Of a stretch of DNA of 64,000 nucleotides, positions 50,511-59,104 are shown in pieces. Position 1 is the first letter of the stretch; every line of letters begins with the position of its first letter. Made by a program: the position numbers and the translations under genes. The notes beneath the pieces are model-generated. The model had not been told where the DNA came from. It did not search any database and saw nothing but the letters and a program-made list of their open reading frames with translations. The DNA is from Amycolatopsis nalaikhensis (GTDB taxonomy: Bacteria > Actinomycetota > Actinomycetes > Mycobacteriales > Pseudonocardiaceae), in the NCBI RefSeq assembly GCF_030264295.1, contig NZ_CP127173.1:4223501-4287500 (forward strand), written 5' to 3'.

Positions 50511-52076
50511 TCAGCGCCAGTCCACCTGCGGGGAGCGGTAGAAGTTGATTCCCTGTGCCGTCCAGCGGGGGGACTGTTTGGCCAGGCGGGTGCGGTAGGC
50601 GTCCCAGTTGTGGGTGGCTCGCGGGGACCAGCCGATTTCGGCGATGCCTGGCAGGCGCGGGAACGCCATGTACTCGATGTCGTCGCTGGTGCGGATCGTC
50701 TCCGTCCACAGCGGGGCTTCCACGCCCGCGACCTGGTTTTCGCCGACGCCGGTGACCAGGGAGGCGGGGTCCCAGTCGTAGCCGTTGCGGACCTCGATCA
50801 GCGCCGCCCAGTCCTGGCCCAGCGGGGTCGACGGGTCGTATTTCATGTCCAGGTACGCGTAGTTCGCCGGGGACATCAGGATCTTGCTGCCCCTCGCCGC
50901 CGCAGCCGCGACCGATGCGTTGTCCCCACCGAAGTCCCAGTACTGCGGGACGGCCGAAGCGGGCGGGTTCGACTTCGCGATCTCGTGCCAGCCGGTGACC
51001 CGCTTGCCGTACTTGGCGACGATCGGCTGCACCTTCTGTTCGAACGCGAGGTAGTCCGCGGGCGGCGTCGAGTGCGCTTCGTCGCCGCCGATGTGCAGGA
51101 ACGGGCCGGGCGTGATGGCCGCCAACTCGCGGACGACGTCCTCGACGAACTTGTACGTGATCGGCGAGGAGATGCACAGCGAGCTGTAGCCGACCTCGGT
51201 GTCGGTGCGGACCGGGACGGCCTTGCCGTCGCAGTTCAGCTCCGCGTACGTCGACTGCGCCGCGTTCGTGTGGCCCGGCATGTCGATCTCCGGGATCACC
51301 GTGATGTGCCGCGAAGCCGCGTACGCGACGATGTCCTTGTACTGCGCCTGCGTGTAGTAGCCGCCCGGGTCGCCGTCGACCGCGGTCAGCCCGCCGACCG
51401 TCGCCAGCTTCGGCCAGCTCTTGATCTCGATGCGCCAGCCCTGGTCGTCGGCCAGGTGCAGGTGCAGCGTGTTGACCTTGTACTGGGCGATCTGGTCGAT
51501 GTACAGCTTGACCTGGTCCGGCTTGAAGAAGTGCCGGGCGACGTCGAGCATCGCGCCGCGATCGGCGAAGCGCGGGTAGTCGAGGATCGTGCCGCCGGCG
51601 ACGGTCCACGTCCGGTGCTGCACGCGCTTCGCCTCGATCGCCGACGGCAGCAGCTGCCGCAGCGACTGGACGCCTTCGAAGAGCCCGTCGGCCGTGTTGG
51701 CCGTCAGGGTGACGCCGTCGCGGGCGACCTTCAGTTCGTAACCCTCGGTGCCGATCCGGGCGTCGTGGCCCAGCCGCAGGGAAATCGCGGGCAGGCCGAC
51801 GGCGTGCGGCACGACCGGCAGCGGGTAGCCGGTGGCGGGACGCAGCAGCCCGCGCAGGTAGTCCGCGACCTGGCCGGCACCGCGGTCGGCGGCGATCACG
51901 GTGAACGGCGTGAGCCGGAAGTCGCTCTTCGGGTCGGCCTTCGCCGAGACGGGCGCCGGGACGACGTCGGTCACTCCGCGTTCGGGGGCGGCCGGGGCCG
52001 CGGTCGCGGAAGCGGGCATGGCGACCGCCGCGAGACTCACGACAACCGCGGTCAAGACGGCTCTGGACAAGCGCAT
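50511..52076 (-). CDS. secreted beta-N-acetylhexosaminidase (GH20)
   Basis: This encodes 521 aa. The signal peptide is residues 1-26 (MRLSRAVLTAVVVSLAAVAMPASA). A GH20b alpha/beta domain (about 40-160) is followed by the barrel with YKVNTLHLHLADDQGWRIEIKSWPKL, EIDMPGHTNAA, the catalytic pair Asp-Glu in HIGGDEAH and YWDFGGDN. It releases GlcNAc from chitin oligomers or glycans outside the cell. A DasR-type site lies 32-43 bp upstream, consistent with control by N-acetylglucosamine. Confidence 0.95.
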   Translation of the reverse strand: MRLSRAVLTAVVVSLAAVAMPASATAAPAAPERGVTDVVPAPVSAKADPKSDFRLTPFTVIAADRGAGQVADYLRGLLRPATGYPLPVVPHAVGLPAISLRLGHDARIGTEGYELKVARDGVTLTANTADGLFEGVQSLRQLLPSAIEAKRVQHRTWTVAGGTILDYPRFADRGAMLDVARHFFKPDQVKLYIDQIAQYKVNTLHLHLADDQGWRIEIKSWPKLATVGGLTAVDGDPGGYYTQAQYKDIVAYAASRHITVIPEIDMPGHTNAAQSTYAELNCDGKAVPVRTDTEVGYSSLCISSPITYKFVEDVVRELAAITPGPFLHIGGDEAHSTPPADYLAFEQKVQPIVAKYGKRVTGWHEIAKSNPPASAVPQYWDFGGDNASVAAAAARGSKILMSPANYAYLDMKYDPSTPLGQDWAALIEVRNGYDWDPASLVTGVGENQVAGVEAPLWTETIRTSDDIEYMAFPRLPGIAEIGWSPRATHNWDAYRTRLAKQSPRWTAQGINFYRSPQVDWR

Positions 52077-52107
52077 CGGGGCACCTCCGGTCGGGGACTC
52101 CTCTCAA

Positions 52108-52119
52108 AGGTACAGACCA
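52108..52119. promoter_or_regulatory. candidate DasR-responsive (dre-like) site
   Basis: On the minus strand TGGTCTGTACCT matches 9 of 12 positions of the dre core TGGTCTAGACCA. It lies 32-43 bp upstream of the hexosaminidase start. DasR controls GlcNAc and chitin genes in streptomycetes; use here is inference. Confidence 0.5.
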
Positions 52120-52141
52120 GCCGGTGCATTTGGAACAGTAC

Positions 52142-54013
52142 TTAACGAAGGGCCTGCCGGATCGCCTCGAGCACGTTCGGGTCCTCGATCGTGGACGGCA
52201 CCGGCTCGTCCCGGCCGTCGGCGATCGCCCGCATCGTCTTGCGCAGGATCTTGCCCGACCGCGTCTTCGGCAACGCGTCTACAATGGACACGTCACGGAA
52301 CGCGGCGACCGGGCCGATGTCCCGGCGGACCATGGCCACCAGCTCTTCACGCAGCTGTGCCCCGGGGATGTCCGCGCCCGCCTTCAGCACGACGAACCCG
52401 CGCGGCAGCTGGCCCTTGAGCTGGTCGGCGACGCCGATCACGGCGCACTCGGCGACGGCCGGGTGCGAGGCCAGCACGGCCTCCATCGAACCGGTGGAGA
52501 GCCGGTGCCCGGCGACGTTGATGACGTCGTCGGTGCGGCCCATGACGAACAGGTAGCCGTCCTCGTCGAGGTAACCCGAGTCGCCGGTGAGGTAGTAACC
52601 CTCGTAGCGCGAGAGGTAGGCCTCGCGGAAGCGCTCGTCGTCACCCCACAGCGTCGGCAGCGAGCCGGGCGGCAGCGGCAGCTTCACCGTGATCGCCCCT
52701 TCGCGCCCGGCGGGCAGCTCCTCGCCCGCCTGGTCGAGGATCCGGACGTCCCAGCCGGGGACGGGCTTGGTCGCGGACCCGGCCTTGACCTCCATCGGCT
52801 CCAGGCCGCGCGGGTTGGCCGCGATCGGCCAGCCGGTCTCGGTCTGCCACCAGTGGTCGATCACCGGCGTGCCCAGCTTCTCGTGCGCCCAGTGGTAGGT
52901 CTCGGGGTCGAGCCGCTCACCCGCCATGAACAGGGTGCGGAACTGCTTGAGGTCGTACTTCGCCAGCTCGCGGGCGTCCGGGTCGACCTTCTTGACGGCC
53001 CGCAGTGCGGTCGGCGCGGTGAACAGCGCCTGGACGCCGTGCTCGGCGATGACCCGCCAGAACGCGCCCGCGTCCGGCGTGCCGACCGGCTTGCCCTCGT
53101 ACATGACTGTGGTCGCCCCGACCAGCAGTGGCGCGTACACGATGTAGGAGTGCCCGACGACCCAGCCGACGTCGGACGCCGTCCACCAGATGTCGCCCGC
53201 GTGGATGTCGTAGACGGCGTCCATCGAGTAGGCGAGCGCGACGGCGTGGCCGCCGGTGTCGCGGACGACGCCCTTCGGCTTCCCGGTCGTCCCGGACGTG
53301 TAGAGGATGTAGAGCGGGTCGGTGGCCGCGACCGGCACCGGGTCGGCCGGGTCCGCGCTCGCGGCCAGCTCACGCCAGTCGCGGTCGCGCGACGTCAGCT
53401 GGGCCGGGGCCTGCTCGCGCTGCAGCACGACGACGTGGTCGGGCTGGTGCTCGGTCATCCCGAGCGCGGCCTCGATGATCGGCTTGTACTCGACGACCCG
53501 GGTCGGCTCGATGCCGCAGGAAGCGGCCAAGATCACCTTCGGCTTCGCGTCCTCGATCCGGGCGGCCAGCTCCTTCGGCGCGAACCCGCCGAAGACCACG
53601 GAGTGCACCGCGCCGATCCGCGCGCAGGCCAGCATCGCGATCGCCGCCTCCGGCACCATCGGCAGGTAGACGATCACGCGGTCACCCTTCGTGACGCCCA
53701 GTGAGGTGAGCGCCCCGGCGAAGCGCGCGACCGTGTCCCGCAGCTCCTCGTAGGTGTAGGTGCGAGCTCGCCCGGTCACGGGAGAGTCCCAGATCAGCGC
53801 GGCCTGGCCGCCGCGCCCGGCCTCGACGTGCCGGTCGAGCGCGTTGTACGACGTGTTCAGCTCGGCGTCGGGGAACCACCGGTAGAAGGGCGGGTTCGCG
53901 TCGTCGAGGGCCCGTTCCGGGGGCCTCGTCCAGGTGATTTTCCGTGCCGCTTCCAGCCAGAACGCGTCCGGTTCGGCCAGGCTCCGCCGATGGGCTTCGG
54001 AGTACGCGCCCAT
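52142..54013 (-). CDS. propionyl/acetyl-CoA synthetase (PrpE-like)
   Basis: This encodes 623 aa, starting MGAYSEAHRRSLAEPDAFWLEA (54013) after AAGGAG; a 14-residue extension is rejected. ANL-superfamily motifs are YILYTSGTTGKPKGVV (P-loop), WWQTETGWP, YLTGDSGYLDEDGYLFVMGRTDDVIN and the acetylatable Lys in LPKTRSGKILRKT. The VIDHWWQTETGWPIAAN and GSATKPVPG patterns resemble PrpE more than Acs. It activates propionate, and perhaps acetate, to the CoA thioester. Confidence 0.88.
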   Translation of the reverse strand: MGAYSEAHRRSLAEPDAFWLEAARKITWTRPPERALDDANPPFYRWFPDAELNTSYNALDRHVEAGRGGQAALIWDSPVTGRARTYTYEELRDTVARFAGALTSLGVTKGDRVIVYLPMVPEAAIAMLACARIGAVHSVVFGGFAPKELAARIEDAKPKVILAASCGIEPTRVVEYKPIIEAALGMTEHQPDHVVVLQREQAPAQLTSRDRDWRELAASADPADPVPVAATDPLYILYTSGTTGKPKGVVRDTGGHAVALAYSMDAVYDIHAGDIWWTASDVGWVVGHSYIVYAPLLVGATTVMYEGKPVGTPDAGAFWRVIAEHGVQALFTAPTALRAVKKVDPDARELAKYDLKQFRTLFMAGERLDPETYHWAHEKLGTPVIDHWWQTETGWPIAANPRGLEPMEVKAGSATKPVPGWDVRILDQAGEELPAGREGAITVKLPLPPGSLPTLWGDDERFREAYLSRYEGYYLTGDSGYLDEDGYLFVMGRTDDVINVAGHRLSTGSMEAVLASHPAVAECAVIGVADQLKGQLPRGFVVLKAGADIPGAQLREELVAMVRRDIGPVAAFRDVSIVDALPKTRSGKILRKTMRAIADGRDEPVPSTIEDPNVLEAIRQALR

Positions 54014-54199
54014 GCCCCGCTCCTTCGCGTCGAATGTCCCGCCGGGACCCATCATGGCGCGGGAGCGGCGGGCCCGCCGGATTCCGGGCAGGCTGGAGAC
54101 CCGGCAACCTCACGGCGGCCGCGAGCGTCCTAAGCTGGACCGCGGGAAAACACCGCGTGACGGTACGAAGAGAACACGGACAGTGAGGGGAGCCCGTCG

Positions 54200-55951
54200 G
54201 TGAACGGACTCGCGAGCGCGTTGCTCTCGCTAGCCCATTCCTTGTTCGGCCCGGGCTTCTGCCCCGGCGACTGGGTCTGGGCCACGAGTGCGGCCGGCGC
54301 GCTCGTCGCACTGCTGCCGCCGATCGGCGCGCTGGCCGTGTCGATCATCCGGAAGGGCACCGGCAACCGCTACGACGCGACCACGCTGGGCGTCTTCGGC
54401 GCGATCGGCCTGGTCAGCACGCTGGTGCTGCCGTGGCTGCTGTCCAACGGCGTCTCGGGGGTCTTCCGCGCGGCGTGGGCCGGGCAGCCGTCCGGGCTCG
54501 GCGCGGAGGCGTCGACGCTGGCCAGCGGCTCCTGCTGGGTCGACAGCCAGAAGGACTACCTCGGCGGCGGGCAGACCGTCTTCGACGTGCTGTCCTCGCA
54601 GAACGGCAAGGACATCCCGTTCTTCGTGTACCTGCTCGGCTTCATCGTGCTGTGGGCGGGCTCGCTGCTCTTCGTGATGCTGCAGGGCCGCACGGCGTTC
54701 CGCCGCGGCCCGAAGTGGCCGTCCCGGTTCTTCTGGATCCCGTTCGCCGCGATGGTCGCCTTCAGCGTCGGCATGGAGGCCAACACCGCGCTGCACTTCT
54801 GGCTCGGGTTCCTGCCGTTCAGCGTGCTGGGCCTGATCCCGGTCGCGATGGTCGGGCCGCCGCCGTGGTCGGTGATCAACCGGCCGGACGCCCCGCCGCG
54901 GCGGGAGCCCGAGCCGCACCGGCCGCCGCCGTCGCAGGTCCAGCCGCGGCCGACCCCGCCGCCCCCGCCTCCGCCACCGGTCAACAAGCCGTACCCGAAG
55001 ACGGCGCTGGCGTCCGCGCCCGAGCCGCCGCCGATGGCGGGCGCGCTGGCCGCGGCACCCGGCCCGATCCCGCCGCCGCCCGGCTCGCGCAACGCCGGCG
55101 GCAGCCGCTACCGGCGGATGAAGCAGCTCGGCGCGGGTGGGTTCGGCACGGTCTGGCAGGCCGTCGACACCCAGCTCAATCGCACGGTCGCGCTGAAGAT
55201 CGCGCACGCGCCGGACCGCGACACCGCCGAGCGCATGCAGCGCGAGGCCCGCGCGCTGGCCGTGGTCAGCCACCCGAACTGCGTCAAGGTGTACGACCTG
55301 GTCGAGGAGCCGGACGGGCTCGCGCTGGTGATGGAGTACCTCGAGGGCCGTCCGCTGGCCGAGCTGGTCGACGGCCAGGGCCCACTGGACGACGTCGCCG
55401 CCGGCCGTCTGTGGGCGACGATGGCGGGCGCACTCGCGGCGGCGCACGAGAAGGGCGTCCTGCACCGCGACATCAAGCCGTCGAACATCGTCCTCGACCC
55501 GAGCGGCCTGGCCCACCTCATCGACTTCGGCATCGCCCGCAGCCAGGGCGACTCGAAGATGACGGCGACCGGGATGATGATCGGCACGCCCGACTTCGTC
55601 GCCCCGGAGCAGGCGATGGGCGCGGTGGCCTCCCCGGCGTCGGACGCGTGGCAGCTGGCGGCGACGATCAGCTACGCGCTGTCCGGCCAGCCCCCGCGCG
55701 GCACCCGCGAGACGCCGATGGCGGCCCTGATGGCGGCGGCCCGCGCGGAGCCGGTGTCCCGGCTGCCGCAGCGGAGTGCGCACGCACGGCTGCTGGCGGC
55801 GTCGCTGGACCCGGAGCCGCGTCGGCGTCCGACGTTGAACTCGGTGCGGCGCGAGGTCGAGGGCTGGCTGTCGCGGGCGGGCAAGTCCGCGGACGGCCCG
55901 GTGACGCGCGTCGTGCCCCGCCAGCCGGGGAGCCAGCTGCCCCGCCGCTAG
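54200..55951 (+). CDS. Ser/Thr protein kinase with N-terminal membrane domain
   Basis: This encodes 583 aa from a GTG with GAGGGGA upstream. Residues 27-220 hold about five membrane segments (ALVALLPPIGALAVSII, LGVFGAIGLVSTLVLPWLL, FFVYLLGFIVLWAGSLLFVML, IPFAAMVAFSVGMEA, LGFLPFSVLGLIPVAMV). A Pro-rich linker follows (about 230-305), then a kinase domain: LGAGGFGTVWQAV, VALKIAH, HRDIKPSNIVLD near 422, IDFGIARS, GTPDFVAPEQAM. In classic PknB-type kinases the kinase is N-terminal; here it is C-terminal. Substrate and signal are unknown. Confidence 0.92.
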   Translation: MNGLASALLSLAHSLFGPGFCPGDWVWATSAAGALVALLPPIGALAVSIIRKGTGNRYDATTLGVFGAIGLVSTLVLPWLLSNGVSGVFRAAWAGQPSGLGAEASTLASGSCWVDSQKDYLGGGQTVFDVLSSQNGKDIPFFVYLLGFIVLWAGSLLFVMLQGRTAFRRGPKWPSRFFWIPFAAMVAFSVGMEANTALHFWLGFLPFSVLGLIPVAMVGPPPWSVINRPDAPPRREPEPHRPPPSQVQPRPTPPPPPPPPVNKPYPKTALASAPEPPPMAGALAAAPGPIPPPPGSRNAGGSRYRRMKQLGAGGFGTVWQAVDTQLNRTVALKIAHAPDRDTAERMQREARALAVVSHPNCVKVYDLVEEPDGLALVMEYLEGRPLAELVDGQGPLDDVAAGRLWATMAGALAAAHEKGVLHRDIKPSNIVLDPSGLAHLIDFGIARSQGDSKMTATGMMIGTPDFVAPEQAMGAVASPASDAWQLAATISYALSGQPPRGTRETPMAALMAAARAEPVSRLPQRSAHARLLAASLDPEPRRRPTLNSVRREVEGWLSRAGKSADGPVTRVVPRQPGSQLPRR

Positions 55952-55954
55952 CCG

Positions 55955-56002
55955 CGTCGTGAGTGTTTAGGGCGGTTCTAACCGCCCTAAACACTCACGA
56001 CG
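55955..56002. terminator. bidirectional hairpin between convergent genes
   Basis: This is a perfect 23-bp stem (CGTCGTGAGTGTTTAGG..., continuing to 55977) with a CT loop, between the kinase gene and the minus-strand methyltransferase, whose stop it contains. It has the same design as 50468-50503: long perfect stem, CT loop, no U tract. Confidence 0.85.
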
Positions 56003-56564
56003 GCTTGACGGCCCCGAACTCCACCCGCTCCTTCGGCCGCGTCTTCACCTTGACCTGCTCGAATCCGGCCCGCTCGAGACGGCCCGGCAGGGTGGCGGCG
56101 TCGAGGACGTTCATGGTGTCGCCGAGGTGCAGGAGGCGGAACCGGAAGCTGAGCTGGCTGTCCGTGCCGCAGAACGTCCCGCCCGGCCGCAGCACCCGGG
56201 CGGCCTCGGCGAAGATCGCGTCCTGCAGCGCGGTCGTCGGGACGTGGTGCAGCATCGTGAAGCAGACGACCGCCGAGAAGCGGCCGTCCGCGAAGGGCAT
56301 CTCGGCGCCACTGCCCTCGTGGACGTCGGCGCGGCCGCCGAACTCGTCCCGCAGCAGCGCGGTCGACGCGGGGTCGATCTCCAGGATCGTCAGCTTCGGG
56401 ACGACGTCGAGCAGCACCTTCGTGGTGGCGCCGAAGCCGGGGCCGATCTCGAGGACGTCGTCGCCGAGGTCGCGCTTGGCCAGCCATGGCGTCAGGCGCT
56501 CCTCGACCGTGTCCGCCCACTTCGCGGAGCTGCAGATCTTGCGGTGGATGAGGTTCATCGGCAT
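55995..56564 (-). CDS. class I SAM-dependent methyltransferase
   Basis: This encodes 189 aa, starting MPMNLIHRKICSSAKWADTV. Motif I is DVLEIGPGFGATTKVLL, followed by LTILEIDPASTALL, a post-I region with FADGRFSAVVCFTMLHHV and VLRPGGTFCGTDS. It is a small Methyltransf_11-type protein; substrate unknown. It diverges from the AraC gene (55 bp gap). Confidence 0.9.
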   Translation of the reverse strand: MPMNLIHRKICSSAKWADTVEERLTPWLAKRDLGDDVLEIGPGFGATTKVLLDVVPKLTILEIDPASTALLRDEFGGRADVHEGSGAEMPFADGRFSAVVCFTMLHHVPTTALQDAIFAEAARVLRPGGTFCGTDSQLSFRFRLLHLGDTMNVLDAATLPGRLERAGFEQVKVKTRPKERVEFGAVKPS

Positions 56565-56619
56565 TCGTCCGACGCTATTTCGGCCTGATCCTGGCCGGTA
56601 GCCGATACCCTGACAACCG

Positions 56620-57360
56620 ATGTCGCGAACCGGTCAAATCGGCGCCATGCTGCTGGGCGAGTTCGACCTGCCGGCGGGCACGTGGTTCCCGTGGCACGAA
56701 CACCCGGTGCACCAGCTGGTCTGGTCGGCCCGCGGGGTGGTGGCGGTCAAGTCGGGCGACGCGGGCTGGGTCCTGCCGCCGACGCGCGCGCTCTGGATCC
56801 CGGCGGGCGTCTGCCACCGCACGGGCGCGCTCGGCCGGGCGGCGCTGCGCGGGATCTACGCGGACCCGGCGCTGTCGCCGGTGTCGTGGCCGTCGCCGCG
56901 GATGGTGGTGGTCCGGCCGCTGCTGCGGGAGCTGCTGGAGTACCTGACCGGGGACGGCGTGGCCCCGGCGGCCCGCCTGCGCGCCGAGGCGGTGGCGTTC
57001 GACCTGCTGGAGCCCCTCGACGTGGTGCCGATCGTGGTGCCGTCCCCGGCCGACCCGCGGGCGCTCGACGTGGAGACGGCGTTGCTCGCGAACCCGGCGG
57101 ACGCGCGAAGCCTGGCGGAGTTCGGCCATGACGTGGGCGCGGCGGAACGGACGTTGGCGCGGATCTTCGTCCGGGAGTGCCGGATGCCGTTCGGGACGTG
57201 GCGCACGCAGGTGCGGTTGCGTGCGGCGTTGCCGCTGCTGGCCGAGGGCACGCCGTTGGAGACGGTGGCGTACCGGGTCGGGTACAGCTCGGCGAGCGCG
57301 TTCGTCGCGGCCTTCCGGCGCGCGGTCGGCGTGACGCCGGGGGCGTACTTCGCGGGCTGA
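56620..57360 (+). CDS. AraC-family regulator with cupin N-terminus
   Basis: This encodes 246 aa. The N-terminal cupin-like domain (GEFDLPAGTWFPWHEHPVHQLVWSARGVVAV, LPPTRALWIPAGVCHRTGAL) is followed by an AraC HTH pair (VGAAERTLARIFVRECRMPFGTWRTQVRLRAALPLLAEG, LETVAYRVGYSSASAFVAAFRRAVGVTPGAYF). This arrangement resembles NimR/YdeC regulators, which respond to drugs or small ligands. It may regulate the divergent methyltransferase. Confidence 0.92.
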   Translation: MSRTGQIGAMLLGEFDLPAGTWFPWHEHPVHQLVWSARGVVAVKSGDAGWVLPPTRALWIPAGVCHRTGALGRAALRGIYADPALSPVSWPSPRMVVVRPLLRELLEYLTGDGVAPAARLRAEAVAFDLLEPLDVVPIVVPSPADPRALDVETALLANPADARSLAEFGHDVGAAERTLARIFVRECRMPFGTWRTQVRLRAALPLLAEGTPLETVAYRVGYSSASAFVAAFRRAVGVTPGAYFAG

Positions 57361-57374
57361 CCGCGGCTGCGCTT

Positions 57375-57465
57375 CAAGCGCCCCAATGTGGCCTTCGGTG
57401 CGTGAGACGCAACCAAGGCGGCCTTCGGTGCGCAAGACGCAACCAAGGCCACATTGGGGCGCTTG
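57375..57465. terminator. long-armed hairpin with internal 30-bp tandem repeat
   Basis: The 21-bp arms (CAAGCGCCCCAATGTGG..., 57375-57395, and its complement 57445-57465) match perfectly. They enclose two nearly identical 30-bp direct repeats (57391-57420 and 57421-57450, starting GCCTTCGGTGCG). It lies between the convergent AraC and mannosyltransferase genes, ending 2 bp before the latter's stop. Its role as terminator is inferred from position. Confidence 0.75.
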
Positions 57466-57467
57466 GG

Positions 57468-59036
57468 TCAGCGCCAGGAGGGGAGCCAGCGCTCGGCTTC
57501 CCACTGGCCGTTCGTGATCGCGATGCCGTTCAGGATCGGCCACAGCCAGGCGAAGTTCGCCACCACAAGCCCGACGTACAACGACACCACCAGCAACCCC
57601 GTGCCGCGTCTCTCGAACCCGCGCCGCGCGCTGCCGAGGATCTGGCCGAGGCACAACGTCAACCCCAGCACCAGGAACGCGGCCAACGGCGTCGCGTAGA
57701 AGAAGTACATCTGGCGGTCGATGTTGGTGAACCAGAAGACGTACCCGCCGAGGTAGCCGACCAGGACCGCCGCGTAGCGCCAGTCCGCGCGGAAGATCGA
57801 GCGCCAGGCCGACCACGCCAGCATCGGGATCGCCAGCCACCACATCGCCGGCGTGCCGATCAGCATCGTCGCGCTGACGCAGCGGGCCTCGCCGCAGCCG
57901 GTGGCCTCGCCGTTGTAGCTGTAGAGCATCGGGCGCAGCCCCATCGGCCACGTCCACGGCTTCGACTCCCACGGGTGCGGGTTGTCCTTCGGCGTGACCA
58001 GCGTTTCGTGGAAGTGCAGGACGTTGCCCGTGTAGTCGGCGAGCGACCGCAGCGACGCCGGGACCCACGACCAGATGCCCGGCGCGATGTCCTTGATCTC
58101 CGTGTAGTGCCGGTCGGTCGCCGTCTCGCTGGCGAACCACGCCCAGTACGCGCCGAGGTACATCAGGAACGGGACGAGCAGGATCGCCCACAGCGCCGGG
58201 AGCACGTCCCGGCGGATCGTGCCCAGCCACGGCCGCTCGACGCCGGCCGCGCGGCGGGCCGCGACGTCGAAGAACACGCACAGCAGGCCGAACGCCACGA
58301 TGTAGTACAGCGCCGACCACTTGACGCCGAAGGTGAGCCCGATCATCAGCCCGGTCGCGAACCGCCACCAGCGGAATCCCAGCTTAGGGCCCCACACGGA
58401 CTCGTTGACCCAGCCCTCGCGCACCGCCGTCGCCAGCCGCTCGCGCACCTGGTCGCGGTCGACCAGCAGGCAGGCGAACGCGGCGAACACGAACAGCGCG
58501 ATGAAGATGTCGAGCATGCCCATCCGCGACTGCAGGTGCAGCACGCCGTCGCTGATGACGAGGATGCCCGCGATGGCGCCGAGCAGCGTCGAGCGCGTGA
58601 GCCGCCGGGCGACGCGCACGACCAGGAAGATGATCAACGTGCCCGCCAGCGCCGGCATGATCCGCCAGCCCCAGCCGTTGTAGCCGAAGAGCCACTCGCC
58701 GATCGCGATCAGCTGCTTCGCCAGCGGCGGGTGGACGACCAGTTCGTAGCCGTAGTTGTCCTCGTAACCGCCGTTGCGCAGCATCTGCCAGGCCTGCGGC
58801 ACGTAGTGCTTCTCGTCGAAGACCGGGCTGCCCTTGTCGGTCGGGACGCCGAGGTTCTGCAGGCGGACGATGCCGCCGATGACGGTCAGCACGATCGTGA
58901 CGACCCAGCCGCGCAGCCGGTCGGTCGGCATGCCGCGGCCGAGCAGGGTCACTTCGCGGTCGGTGGGCGGCCGGAGCGCCTCCACCGGGTCCGGCCGGAC
59001 GCTCTCGTCGTCGGGACGGGTCAGCACGGCGGTCAC
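57468..59036 (-). CDS. polyprenol-phosphate-mannose:protein mannosyltransferase
   Basis: This encodes 522 aa with about eleven membrane segments. The N-terminal acidic catalytic loop is SPVFDEKHYVPQAW (near residue 70), typical of PMT family GT39. The ELVVHPPLAKQLIAIGEWLFG and RMGMLDIFIALFVF segments and the C-terminal WFTNIDRQMYFFYATPLAAFL are those of actinobacterial PMTs such as Rv1002c. It transfers mannose from polyprenyl phosphate to exported proteins. It diverges from rsmI, an arrangement I recall as conserved in mycobacteria and relatives. Confidence 0.94.
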   Translation of the reverse strand: MTAVLTRPDDESVRPDPVEALRPPTDREVTLLGRGMPTDRLRGWVVTIVLTVIGGIVRLQNLGVPTDKGSPVFDEKHYVPQAWQMLRNGGYEDNYGYELVVHPPLAKQLIAIGEWLFGYNGWGWRIMPALAGTLIIFLVVRVARRLTRSTLLGAIAGILVISDGVLHLQSRMGMLDIFIALFVFAAFACLLVDRDQVRERLATAVREGWVNESVWGPKLGFRWWRFATGLMIGLTFGVKWSALYYIVAFGLLCVFFDVAARRAAGVERPWLGTIRRDVLPALWAILLVPFLMYLGAYWAWFASETATDRHYTEIKDIAPGIWSWVPASLRSLADYTGNVLHFHETLVTPKDNPHPWESKPWTWPMGLRPMLYSYNGEATGCGEARCVSATMLIGTPAMWWLAIPMLAWSAWRSIFRADWRYAAVLVGYLGGYVFWFTNIDRQMYFFYATPLAAFLVLGLTLCLGQILGSARRGFERRGTGLLVVSLYVGLVVANFAWLWPILNGIAITNGQWEAERWLPSWR

Positions 59037-59104
59037 GGGGGCGATCCTACGGGCGAGGCGGGGCGTGCGTCGTGGGGATCCGCTGATCAGCCTAGGCTGG
59101 CCCG

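Noticed and set aside
57391..57450. CRISPR-like direct repeat
   Set aside because: There are only two adjacent 30-bp copies with no spacer, and they sit inside a hairpin between convergent genes.
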